Of a stretch of 64,000 nucleotides of DNA, positions 10,973-22,600 are shown piece after piece. The DNA comes from Epichloe hybrida. Lineage: Eukaryota; Ascomycota; Sordariomycetes; Hypocreales; Clavicipitaceae. How positions within the stretch are numbered: position 1 is the stretch's first letter; each line of letters begins with the position of its first letter. The notes beneath the pieces were generated by a model that ran no database searches, was not told the origin of the DNA, and was given only the letters and a program-made list of their open reading frames with translations. The position numbers and the translations under genes were made by a program. The DNA lies in NCBI GenBank assembly GCA_019022495.1, contig JAFEKR010000004.1, forward strand, positions 1,674,001 through 1,738,000, in the 5' to 3' direction.

Positions 10973-13179
10973 CTCTGCATATAGATAAGGCTGATATAAG
11001 AAGTAATTATTTCCTATGTCTTTAGGAAAATAATTAGCTAGCTTATTTAAGCTAATATCTATAGATGCTATAAAGGCCTTGCCTTAAGGGCTATAAGTTT
11101 CCTATTATAAGTTAGTATATAAAGGATATAATTTAATATAAGAAGTAATATAAATACCTAGCAAATATAAGCCTTTTAGTCCTCTTTTATATTATTAAGA
11201 TATTTATATATCCTAATAATAAAAAGTGGGACTAAACCTAAAGTATTATACTTCTAGCTTTAAAGTATAATAGTAGGTTTATAAAAGACCTCTAATATGC
11301 TGCTTAAGGTAGCTAAATCAGCCTATTCTTACGTTATTAGAATAGCATCCTTAAGAGCTGTAATATTAGACTCCCTATTAAGAAAAATAATAGCTTCTTT
11401 AAGCTCTAAAGAAGTATTAATTATCTTATAGGTTAAATTCCACCTAGTTTTATTGGCTATAGATATAATTAGTATTATATAGAATAATATATATTAAAGA
11501 TAACTTACCTAAAGGAATTCTTATAATATTACAATTCTTAGTAATATAGCCTTCATTTTTTGCCTTACATAAAGATTTTAACTAAGTCTTATATAATCCT
11601 TAGTTATTCTTAATAATAATAGCAACCCTTTTAATTTTACTAAGGATTCCTATAGAAATATTAGTAATAATACTAATAATAACTATAATAAATTACTTAC
11701 TATTTGCTAAGGATTTAAATTCCTTATAATCTTATCTCTTCTTAATAGAAGAGATATCTTCCGTAAAATAGTGTAAAAATTCACTATTCTTAAAAGCTTC
11801 TAAATCCTCTTTAGAAGAAGTTAATTTAATAAAGCTTATTATAATATCCTTTATAATAATATTTAAAACATATACTACACATTAAATATTATAAGGTTCT
11901 TCCATAATAATACTTTTATAGTTCTTATTAATATAAGAAGACATAAAAGTATTATTATTAGACCTATTATCTCTAGTAAAACTAGTATTATTCTATTAGT
12001 AAAAGGTTATATAATATATTAAAAGACTAAAGATAATAGCTAATATACCTTAAGATTATCTTTAGCTTAAGCTAATATTCTTAAATCATTTTATTAAAGG
12101 ATTTATAAATATAGGCTCTAGTGTAAGAATTTAATAGATATTTAAATCCTATAATATAAGATAATTAGTATAATAATTATAACTTACCTTATATTTATAA
12201 TAGAATAATAGGATTTACTTACCTAAAAGCTTATATTTAAGTTAAAAGTTTAGGTCTAGCTAACTAGCTAGAACACCTAAATAGGACTTAGAATTAATTA
12301 AAGTCTAGATATCTAACTAAATAGATATAGATCCTTAATTTTAAAGATTATATTAAATCTTCTAGATAATTTGCTACTTAAAAATATTATATATAGTATA
12401 AATTCTATATATAATACTTCTATAATTTAGTAAAGAAGCTAAATTATTATTCCTAAGTTTAAGTTAGCTTATATATATAAAAAATAGTATAAAAAAGAAT
12501 ACATTACTTACCTAGAATAATAATTTAGTAATTCTTTAAAGGAATTACTATTAATAATAGCAAAAGCAATATTATTTTCTAGTATAAATCTTATAACTAG
12601 ATTAATTGCCTTTTCTAATAAAAATTCCTCTAAGGAAATTATAGAATTTTAAGCCCTTTAAGTAGGAAAAAAGGATATTAAAGATAATTAGCCTAGGGAT
12701 TATAGCTAGATTTTAGGCACTATTATAATATTAGTAATAAGATTATTATAAGATAATATAAATAACTTACTTATTATCTTAGTAGGTTATTTTTCTTCTA
12801 ATTTAGAAGTAGTAATATCCTTATGCTTTAGCTTATAATAGGATATTCTATTAGAAGCTTAGAATCTCTTAGCCTTACTTTTAAAAGTAAAAGTATAATT
12901 TAGTTGTAAACAAAAACATATAATTACCCTTTCTTTATTTAAATTAATTTTAAATAACGAAAAATTAAATAAAATATAAGTAAATATATATAATTTTAAA
13001 GAGAATTTCTAACTAGCCTAATTTTCTAGGTCTTTTTCATGTAAACCTAGAAGATTACTAGGCTAGCTAGGCCTAATAGGCTGAGAATATTTATTAGAAG
13101 GATAAAAAGAGGAATCCATGTTAAATAAGAGGTGTTTTTTGCTATTTTTTGCTGTTTTTTACTGAATTTTGCTAAATTT

Positions 13180-13500
13180 TGCTAAATTTAATTTTTTCTT
13201 TTTTCCTTTTGTTATGTTTTTTATTGTTTGTTTTGTATGATTTTCTGTGTTTTTTTGAGGGGTTTTTTAAGGGTTTTTTGGGGGTTTTTTTTTAGGGGTT
13301 TTGGGGGTTTTAGGGTTTTTTTTGGGTTTTTTATAGCTAAAGAGAGATTTTAAAGAAACTTAAATAAAAAGAATAATAACGGATAATAGTAAGAATAATA
13401 GGTAAGCTTTCCTTATATAATTTAGATTTTTTATGATTTTTTATGATTTTTATAAGGGAAAAAGAAAAGAAAAGAAAAAAAAAGAAAAGAGAAGCAGGGT
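13180..13500. other. T/G-rich tract upstream of the hAT transposase
   Basis: Immediately 5' of the transposase ATG (minus strand) lie a T-rich stretch and then runs of GGGG/GGGGG separated by T runs (13255-13335), followed by an A/G tract at 13447-13500. It is strand-asymmetric and, unlike its surroundings, poor in TA. It could be the transposase 5' region and promoter. The G runs could form a quadruplex on the plus strand, but this is inference. Confidence 0.4.
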
Positions 13501-14227
13501 AATAGTGTATTAAAAAATCACGTAATGTTTTTGCCTTACTTTAATAACTAATCTATTTAATTTACTATAAATTACTTATATAACATAATACCCTACTTTA
13601 AGACTTACTTTTTAGACTTACTTTTTTATTTATACTCTTTATTTAAAGATAGTAATATCTTATATATAAATATATAGTAAATTTTTTTTTTTATATTTAA
13701 AATACTATTTTCTTTAATTTAAAAAAAACTAATTTTATTATATAAAATTATATAAAACTATATAATATATATATATAGCTTAGGCTTTATAATATCTTTT
13801 TATTATACTTATATAACTATTATAAAGTTTAATTATTAAATTAAAATAAGTATTTCTAATTAAAATAAGTATTTAGAAACTTTTTTATAGGATTTTTACT
13901 TATTCTTTTATTTAAAAAACCTATAAAGTTAAAAATAATTATTATAAATTTAAAAAAAAATCTTTTTAACCTAGAAAAGTTTTTATTAAGAAAAGATATA
14001 TTATTTTTATTTTTAAGAAGTTTCCTTATACTTATATAATTTTCTTTAGATTTAATATTTTATTAATTTATCATATAAAATAATTTCTTTAGGGTAATTA
14101 TTTTAATAAAAGCTAAAAAAGGTATAGAAATTAATAGTAAATGTTTAAAAATTACTAGAATAGTAAAAAATATCTAAATATAGAAAAAAGAGTTAAGTAT
14201 AAGCTTAAACTTAAATATATTATATTT
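13501..14227. other. AT-rich DNA between hAT 5' region and copia A1
   Basis: No gene is seen. A degraded echo of the hAT satellite core (CCCTACTTTAAGACTTAC..AGACTTACTTTT) lies at about 13590-13630, so this stretch probably still belongs to the hAT element. It ends at the A1 target-site duplication ACTTA (14228-14232). Confidence 0.45.
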
Positions 14228-14232
14228 ACTTA

Positions 14233-14488
14233 TGTTAGTTGCACCAAGGTCCTGCGCAGGTAATAAATCCCGTATAAATGAAGTCAATAATAGTTAGTTA
14301 GCTAGCTAGGAAAGAGGGAGAAGAGAGGGAAAGTCTAGATGCTAGAAAAGTAAGCGAAATCTATATATAGGGCACAAAAGGGGGTGGCGAATTAATGTAG
14401 CTAATCATATTACGTGCATCACGCCAGACCTATAATTAGTCTAGTCTTTAGCTACGATTAAACTAATGAAGGTCCGAAGGAATTAATA
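14233..14488 (-). repeat. A1 3' LTR
   Basis: Begins TGTTAGTTGCACCAAGG on the plus strand and ends GGAATTAATA, so one end has lost its terminal CA by a C-to-T change. On the minus strand a purine-rich GGAAAAAGAGAGATTACTAG tract just upstream is the likely polypurine tract. Confidence 0.95.
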
Positions 14489-14929
14489 CTAGTAATCTCT
14501 CTTTTTCCTTTATAGCTAAAGAGCTTAAAAATATAATAAAAATCAGATTAAAGGAAAGTATATACTAGTAAATCCCTTAATAGGAATCCGCTGTCCTAAT
14601 TAGCCATTGTGGCATTGGTTAATTAAATTAATCTATTATTCCTTGCCTAAGCTCCTGTTTCCTAACATCACGGGTCTTTTTACCTATCCTTTAACATAAA
14701 TCATCAATTTATTCAAATTAATTAAAGAGGAAAGCAATGAATTTGGTAATAATTTAGTTATTGTATCTGCCGGATTGTTATTGCTGTTAATCCACCTGAC
14801 TTTATAGATCTCGTGCCTTTTATATAATTAATAAAGAGCTATGATATTAATTATTAGTCTCTTCTCCTTTATGGTTCCTAGCTTTATAAGATATTTATAT
14901 AACGAAAAAGAATTAGTATAGAGAATTGT

Positions 14930-17900
14930 AGGAATTTAAGGTATCTTTAATTAATCCGTGATCTAATATAAAGTTATGGAAATCACGTAGGCAATATTTA
15001 CGCCTTAAACTATACTATATAACTTAGAGGTAAGCGCGCTATAAGTAACTCTCTTGCTTTTTGTTAAGCTATATGTAATAATATTGCCTTTTATAATAAA
15101 GGTATTGTTATCTTGTATTATCTTATTACTAATTATAATTACGTATCTAATCTGTAAGCTTAAATCCTTATTATTAGCAAGCAATCTATCTATAAACATA
15201 AAGAGCTTTGCCTCCTTAAGAACTAAAGGGATGTATTATAGTCTGCGTTATTAATTCTTAATCTGCTATTTAAGGCGTTTATTAAGATATATAATATCTT
15301 CCCTAGAGGGTTCTTAGTGTTAAGCTATAATTAACAGGTTATAGGAAGCTTCTAGTTAATATATAGTTATAATATAGCTTCCTTAGGCTTATTGTTCTAC
15401 GTAGTCTTGCTTTACTATTAGGGATTGAGGATTAACTTCCTTAATCTTCTAACTCTAGCCCTTCTAGGTTAAGATTAACAAATTATTAGTGTTTTAGGTT
15501 AAGATGCAGCTATTAAAGATAAGGGGATTCTTAGCGGTTAATTATTGCTTTTCTTTAGCTATAAAATTAGCCTTCTAAAGCTCTTTCTCTTCTTTTTAAA
15601 AGAAGTTATTATTGCTTAGTCCTAATGTATTATTAGTTTGTATTCTAATGATGCTAAAGAGATTCTTATTATTCGGGGCTATAATTAATAAGCAGGGATT
15701 GTAGGTTAAAGTTATTATATCAAGGTTATCCCTATGGTAACAGAAGTACATTACCTACTAGTGGGTTCTAGCCTCTGTAATCCTGTAAAGAGGTCTAATT
15801 AATTTAATTACAGTCCCTTCTAGAAAGAGATATGTAATTTGCTTTGGTAATCTTATAATAATTAGCCTTGTTAGCACTGTGTGCGATTAAGTATAGGCTT
15901 ATGTGATATTACGAATCTAAAGGTAAATACCTCTTCTTTTTAATAACAAAGCAATAGCTACGATAAGGCATTAGCTTGCTCGTTATATCATTAGCGATTA
16001 CGTCAGGATAAATTCCTTTCCTTTATTATTATAGCCTTATATAATAAGACAAGATTTCTCGTACGGTAAGTCCATTCCTTTACCTTTAATCTCTCTAACT
16101 ATACAAGAATTAAAGATTCTATAACCTCCGTGCTTCGCTAGGTCAAACTTAATAAATTTAAACACATTACAAGCTTATAAAGTGTTAATCTTAGCTTAAT
16201 TAGACTACTTAAAGGGTTTTCCTAGGGTTATAATCCTTCCTTCTTAGCGGAGCTAAAGGGCAAGGTTCCAATCAGCCTCTTCCTTCGCTATAAGAAATAC
16301 TATACTTAGCATCCCTCTAGTTATAACCTCTTAAATAAAGGCCTTCTCTTAATCTTTATTTATAAGTACATAAAGCTAAACTAGGCTAATATCCTTCTTA
16401 GTGCTATAAGGTTTTCTTTTCCTTACTTTTATTCCTTTAGGGCATAGTAATAAGTCTTTAACTTAATAGCTTCCCCTTAGGGCCTTTTAGGCTTTATAAG
16501 CCTTTTTATTAGACTCTCCTATACTTATAAATTACACTATAAGGGCCTTTCTTAGTCTCCCTCGCTTTCTCTTAGCTAGTACCTATAGCTCTTTGCCTTC
16601 TTCTATTAGGGAATCTCTTTTAGTAGTAGTAGTTAGTTATATAGCTCTTTCTTTCTCTACGTTACTTAGCTATTAATCTAGCGGATTATAGGGCTTTATC
16701 TCCTACTACTCTAGCCCCTCTATAGTACATAGGTCTTTATAATAAGGCTTTACTACTATAGAGCAAAACTTTACTAGGCCATAGGGTATATTAATAGTAT
16801 AGGTCTCTCTATTAGTAGTAAGTAGCTTATATAGGCTATGCTAGCTACCTTTCTCTCTTTACACGCATATATTAGCCTGTAAAGGTAACTAATATATAGG
16901 CGCTATATTAGGGCTGTTCTAGGCTTTAAGGGCATTATAAACCTGCTATAAAGCTAGATAGTAGTAAACTTTATTAGTAGCTTTATGAATTACTTTAGTA
17001 CGTTAAATAATAGAGATACTTAGTGGTAACTTATCTATTATTTATAGGTAGCCTCTAAAGACTAGTAGGGTTAGGATAATACTATTTAGGCCTATAGAGT
17101 TATTAATTACTTTAATAGCTATTTAAAGATATTACTCTAGCATAAGTTCTATCCTAATTAAGTCTATGATAATATTATAAGCTTAGTATAGAGGTCCGTA
17201 ATATCTCTTAACCTTTCTAATGCTATTATAGGCTTTAATTAGCATCTTATTAGTCTTAATTAATATTAGTTAAGTATAGTGCTTAAACTTAGCGGAAGCA
17301 AAGTTATTACTAGCATCATAGATAATCTAATCTAGAGGTCCGAGATAAGTATTAATCTAACATTCGCGGATTGTATCCCAGATGTCTTAAGCCTTCTGCT
17401 TCTTTAAATTAAGGAATTAGGCTACTTAGAACAAGGTTACTAAATTAATAATGTAAAGCACTAGTTAGCTATTAATTTACACAATATTAACGATAATCTT
17501 GTAGTTAAATTCATGGTCATCTTTGATTATAAACTTGAATTAACTAGGGGCCTTTCTATACATCTAGTAATAGTAGCAGACTTTGGTTAATTCCTTAATT
17601 ACCTAGCGTTTAACTTTATAACTAGCTTAGTAAAGGATCTTTACAAGTTATTAAATAGAAGAGTGACTAAGTTAACAATATAATTAACAGATATCTCCTT
17701 CTAAAAGGTAGAAGGCAACTGTTTCTCTTACTTCTAGTAATTACTAAGGATAGCCCTATTATTGCATAATAGGTATAGTCTTATTACCTTAGATAAGTAC
17801 ATTAGCAAGGTTATTAATCTTAACTTGTATTTTATTTATATTAGTGATTAAGAAGAGAAAGGGCGTAGCTATATTAAGGACATAGAATTTAAGCTCTCTA

Positions 17901-18573
17901 AGTTCCGTAAGCATATATAGGATTCCTCTTGTAACTGCTAATCTAGCGCTAAATATAATAATTTAGGGTTTGTAGGGGGTTACCCTTAATAAAGGCATTA
18001 ATCTTAATAGAGCCTTTACTTATGCCTCTCCTATAGTTAACTTTCCTATAGCACTAGTATTAGGTATAATCCCTCTAAAGACCTCTTTAGAATAGCGTTC
18101 TTTAGAGATATAGTAAATCAAGCCTTTATTGCACTCTTATAGCTTATAGAGCTCCTGCCTAAGGAATGTGTGTTAGAAGGCTTAATTATTAAGGGTTGCG
18201 AGGATATTAATATAAGCGGCGTTATAGTTAGTCTATAATCTAAAGCAGAAGAATTATATAATACTTAGATATGCTATTAATAGTAGCTCCTCTACATTAT
18301 TATCATTATCTTTAGCTTTTATATAGGCTAAAAGATATAATTCCTAATTCTAACCTAAGCTTTTATTAGGCTTATTATTATCCTACCCTTTATAGGAGGC
18401 AAGGAATGCCTAGAATCTCTTCTCTAAAGGGGGTATATAATATGTTTTACTAGCCTACTAGTAGTCCTTTTCCTTTTAACGTTCTTTAGCGAAGTAATTA
18501 GAGGACTAGTAGCTACTCTTGCCACATATAAAGCAGCGCTTAGTGCTTAGCCTAGGGTTCTATTCGTAATAAC
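14930..18573 (-). pseudogene. A1 pol: protease, integrase, RT, RNase H
   Basis: Read on the minus strand. RNase H is clearest at 15005-15199 (FIDRLLANNKDLSLQIRYVI, then the NIITYSLTKSKRVT box). Reverse transcriptase spans about 16320-15480. In its catalytic block, expected as QTDDTLGLSD in this fungal family, both Asp codons read Asn. Integrase is at about 17800-16900 and protease remnants near 18110-17950. The gag zinc knuckle borders the break at about 18560-18480. Upstream coding sequence continues at 25699 beyond copia-B. Many in-frame TAA/TAG codons make it non-functional. Only short fragments remain open. Confidence 0.8.
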
Positions 18574-19397
18574 TGTTAAAAATAAGACTTATTTTTAGCC
18601 CTTTTCTAGTTAAAGAACCTTCTTATTACTAGCTTGCTTTGCAAGTCTGACAGCTGCACTGCAGCTGTCAACGGTCGCGAGGGCAGCTATTAATGGCTGC
18701 GTCGCAGCTATCAACAGCTACGACCGACTGTGTGGATAACTAATTAGTTAATTGCGTTGTGGCTGCAAGTGTAGCCACAACCACGCTACTAGTAATTAGG
18801 TAAGCTAGGGTGACGTAAGCTAGGGTAACGTAAGTAGGTTACCCTACATATAACTTACCCTATAGCTATCTTTAACAACGATTTTCTCTTTATCTAGAGG
18901 TTATATAAAAGTTTTATATATAGCAAATTAAAGCTTAAAGATAGGGCTTTCTCTTTATATAAGGTTATTTTTTAAACCAAAAGTTAGTGCATATGGGTTG
19001 CTAGCTAGTATGGTAGTAAGTTGATTTTTTGATTTTTACATATAAATGAATTTTACGGAAAGTTAAAAGTGGCCCGTAAGACCCCGTTAGTGGCCCGGAT
19101 CCACTGATACGGTTAGTAGGTCTATGAGAGGAAGAAGATCTTTTCAACTAGCTAGATAGCTAGTTCTCTTAACTAATAACAGCCGCATTACCCATATAAC
19201 ATATCTAAAATCAATTCTATTACTCTATAAGATATTATAAAAGTAATCTAAATTAAATTCTATTAGTTAATAACTGCCACAACCTTCCGTTGCGTTACGT
19301 TAATTAATTTAACGTTGCAGCCCTATTAGTCCCCGACCGTAGAGTTTGCACCTGTACAGCTATTACCAGCTGGCAACTAGCTCCCTACATTTCAATA
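18574..19397 (+). repeat. Copia-B 5' LTR
   Basis: 824 bp, starting TGTTAAAAATAAG. It contains a GC-rich block near 18645-18730 with repeated GCAGCTGT/CAGCTRC units able to fold into hairpins, not RIPed to the same degree as the internal region. Differences from the 3' copy are nearly all C/T or G/A. Confidence 0.95.
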
Positions 19398-19416
19398 GGT
19401 TATGAGCCCGGCTCTA
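19398..19416 (+). promoter_or_regulatory. Copia-B primer-binding site, initiator tRNA-Met type
   Basis: GGTTATGAGCCCGGCTC abuts the LTR. Its complement contains CTCATAACC, the anticodon loop of initiator tRNA-Met with its CAT anticodon, rather than a tRNA 3' CCA end. Drosophila copia is known to prime from a half tRNA-iMet, and the same mechanism is inferred here. Confidence 0.75.
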
Positions 19417-19453
19417 TCACTATAGATTCCTTTTAGGTCACTTTATATACAAT

Positions 19454-19690
19454 TACAGAAGACTTCCCTTCTATAAAAAAGGAAGGACCTGCGAGAAAGA
19501 AGCTTTTCCCTTCTATAAAAAGGAATCAATTATGGCTACAGAAGACTTCCCTTCTATAAAAAAGGAAGGATCCGCGAGATAGAAGCTTTTTCCCTTCTAT
19601 AAAAAGGAATAAATTTCAAATACAGAAGACTTCCCTTCTATAAAAAAGGAAGGACTCGCGAGATAGAAGCTTTTCCCTTCTATAAAAAGG
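19454..19690 (+). repeat. Copia-B leader: three ~83-bp tandem repeats
   Basis: The unit TACAGAAGACTTCCC starts at 19454, 19537 and 19621. Each unit holds two near-palindromes around CCTTCTATAAAAAAGGAAGG, so the leader RNA could form six short stem-loops between the primer site and gag. Confidence 0.9.
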
Positions 19691-22600
19691 AAAATAGATA
19701 CTAAAGGAAAGGGAAAGGGACCTGTAATCCCTAACCCTAGTGCGCAAGAGGTTCTAAATAACTAGCTAAAAGAGCAGGCTATTAAGCAACAAGCAACTAT
19801 AGACTAGTTATTAGAGAAGCTAGAAAGCCTATCTATAACTGTAAATAGTCGTATAGAGGGTGTGGAATCTAATAAGCCCGCTAGTCAGCAGCAAGATTAG
19901 CAGCCTATTCAAGAAAATCAAGCTAAATCTAGCTCTGTACAAGTAACCTTTAATAATTTAATTATTAAGGAATTCAATAAAAGGGTTTATAGTTTTCTAG
20001 AGACTACTAGGCTTAAAGGAGCTAAAAATTTCAAATAATAGAAATAAGCCCTAACTATCCAATTTAGAGCTTTAGGCATGCCTAATTTTCTAGATAATCC
20101 GGAGAGTTCTAGGGCGCTAGGGGATCCAGATTAAGCTATTATCCTTATGTTACTAAGGGATAGTTGTACAGAAGGACCCTAAGCCGCTATAACTTAGCAA
20201 AAATCACCTGAAGAAGCCTATAATTTACTTGTAAGGTAATATTCACATAGCGTTAAAATCCAGAGGGGGTCCTTATATTCAGAATTTCATAACCTGAATT
20301 TTCAAGAGTTTAAGGGGACTCTAGAGTCCTTTAATGCAGTCTTTAATAATCTACTAGCTAGATTATCAATTTCAGGGGTCCTAATTGCTCCGATAGATTA
20401 GGTTAATCAATATCTTTAATCCCTAAAATCAACCTTCCCTTAGTAGGCTAAGAGGCAACGATTTAGCATGCGTACGAATAGGGCTATAGGGGCTCCCCTA
20501 GATACCCTAAATCTTTAATTTTTGATAGCAGACCTTCTAGCAGAACAAAGGGATAAGTCATCTACAGTATCCAAAGCCCTGAATTATAGGGCTAAAAACC
20601 TTAAAAAGGGTGCTAAAGAAAAAGAAAAGGCCCCTAAGGATTAGAAGAAGAAAGGAGGCTCTAAAGAAAATAAGGGCTCTTCTAATTCTAATTCTTCTTC
20701 TAATAAGAAGAAGAAGAAGAAGCAAAAAGGTCAAAAATCAGATAAAAAGGATAATAAAGAGACCTCTGGAGAGGGATCTTTTATACTAGGAAATTACAAC
20801 CTTTCTAACGGTGCTCTTAAACCATACAAGAAGCCTAGCCTTCATAAGACTAGTTATAAGAGCTCTAGTGATAGTAGCTCTAATTCTAGCTCTAGTGAAT
20901 CAGATAATGAAAATCAAGAAATTAAAACCTTAAATGGTTTTAATTATTATAGCAAAGATATAAAAAAGGCCCTATTATATGATATAGGTTTAACTGTACA
21001 TATTGTTAATTCTAGGGAGGTCTTTAGGGATTATACCCCCTATAAAAAGGGGGAATCCGACCCTATTATAACTGGTGGTGGCCCTATTTACGCTAAGGGT
21101 CATGGTAGTGCTATTTTTGAGGTCTTATATTAGAAAAATCCAGCTAAATATAGGACCTTAGTGCTTAAAGATGCGCTATATTTTCCTTAGCTTGATGTTA
21201 ATATAGTTAGTGGACTTACGCACTATATATCTAGTGGTTGCCTTATAAAAAACCTACTTTATCTTAAAGATAGGTCTCTTATTGTAACCTTAGATATAGA
21301 AAAACATGGTTTTTTCTTCCACGTTAAAAACTAATCTACGCCTAAGTTATCTAAAGGGCCCTGTAATAATTCGCATTATATCCGACCTTTTACCTACGCC
21401 GCTTTTAAGGGTCATAGCTATCCGTTTAGCTACCCTATAGAGGTTTAAATTCCCTCTAAAAAGCCGGATTAGGCTTCTGATTTAGACGAAATCAACGAAA
21501 ATAATAATGATATTAAAGAAATCGTACGGGATGATTTAGGGGAATTAGTCCCTTCTTCTTTGCCTATAGCCCTAGGTTAGGTCCCTTATAAATCTAAGGA
21601 AATAGATTTAGGGGTGTTAGAGGGCCCTAGTGGAGGAAAAGGGTCCCTAATACCTCTCTAAGAGGCCTATGGTTCTTAAGGGGCCTAGCAGGGGACTAGT
21701 GAAGAGGGCCCTAGTCTAGATCCTAATTCAGACCCTAAGGATCTTTAATATTAACGGTTGTTAGAACTAGCTAGCCTATGGCATATACGATTAGGGCACC
21801 TAGGTCTTCCTTTGCTAAAGAAAACTAGCCTTATAACTAAAGGAATCCCTGATTTTTCAAAAATTAAGGATAAGGATTTTAGATGTATTGCTTGTGATTA
21901 ATCTAAGGCAGTTAGAAGACCTAGGAAATTAGCTATCCCTGACCCCCCAAGAGCTCTAGATTGAATAGAGGGGGATACGCTAAAAATCAGCCCCACGCCA
22001 TATAATAAGCAGTTAATTTGCTTATTTCTAGTTAATCAAAAGACTAGATATAAGTGGGTTATCTTATTACCTAATAAGGAAGGCCTAACTGTTTATAAGG
22101 CTATTAAAGGCTTCTTCAGAGGGCTTAAAAATTAACTAGGTTAATATCCTAGGCACCTTCACTTTGATGGGGGCTAGGAAATTGATTCTAGTTGTTAAGC
22201 TTAGTTGAATTCTAAAGGGATCAAATTTATAACTTCTAGTCCCTATATCTATAAGCAAAATAGATTAGCAGAACGTTTAATTCGTACTATTCTAGATCGA
22301 TTAAGGGCTACTATCTAGTGGGCAAAATTACTGTTATTTTTATGGTGTTTTGTATTACCTGCAGTTGTTAACCTAGTTAATATAACTGCTAATACCACTA
22401 AGGATGAAAGCCCTAAACAGCTGCTATCTAGGGAGCTAAATCAGCCTTATATAACTAATATTAGCAGTATTAGAGCTATAGGATCTTACTGTGAGATTCT
22501 AATCCCCCTGGAAAAACGACCTAAAGCCTAGAAGTTAGCAGCTAGGACTATCCCTAGAAGGCTTTTAGCTACACTAGGTTCTAACACCTACCTAGTGTAC

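Larger units (their letters stand above)
9273..10977 (-). mobile_element. Non-autonomous hAT element N1 (1705 bp)
   Basis: Starts CAGAGC and ends GCTCTG, flanked on both sides by the exact 8-bp duplication CATATAGA (9265-9272 and 10978-10985). Both ends are long arrays of ACATT/TGTAA pentamers, and the interior is an approximately 101-bp tandem repeat. There is no coding potential. It is the same family as hAT-N2 (26677-28744) in opposite orientation, since the GACCCACTTTAGACCCAC core and the CCCACTTTTATTTT flank are shared. It sits inside the transposase gene of the larger hAT and was presumably mobilised by that type of enzyme. Confidence 0.93.
8410..13119 (-). pseudogene. hAT transposase, interrupted and RIPed
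   Basis: On the minus strand an ATG at 13119 opens MDSSFYPSNKYSQPIRPS, and a terminal stop lies at 8410-8412. The C-terminal hAT dimerisation domain is clear at about 8590-8780: FPILSIITRKYLAIPTTSSA, then an ES.FNTRGNILIKRQTSL stretch, matching the family pattern FP.LS.IA..YLAIPATSAASERVFS..G. The N-terminal part (about 12780-13000) is probably the BED zinc-finger region but is too decayed to show its Cys/His set. Several in-frame TAG/TAA codons, plus a 1.7-kb non-autonomous hAT inserted at 9273-10977 with an 8-bp TSD, inactivate it. Possible introns were not resolved. The transposase would have bound the family termini and cut and pasted the element. Confidence 0.75.
7616..14232 (-). mobile_element. 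hAT DNA transposon, potentially autonomous, RIPed (left part)
   Basis: The left terminus reads CAGAGCATTGCAATACAATA, the CAGNG start typical of hAT terminal inverted repeats, preceded by CTTAGCAC (7608-7615) as the possible 8-bp duplication. It carries subterminal ATACA pentamers, a 22-copy decamer array and a 12-bp array. A minus-strand transposase follows, ending at 8410, with a recognisable hAT dimerisation domain. The element is interrupted by a non-autonomous relative at 9273-10977 and by copia A1 at 14233, whose TSD joins 14232 to 30198. The right terminal repeat was not found in the window. It probably lies beyond copia-X, outside the right edge. Confidence 0.75.

Noticed and set aside
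15054..15254. Plus-strand hydrophobic frame, with a counterpart at 56539-56739 on the minus strand
   Set aside because: It is antisense to the RNase H domain of copia family A.
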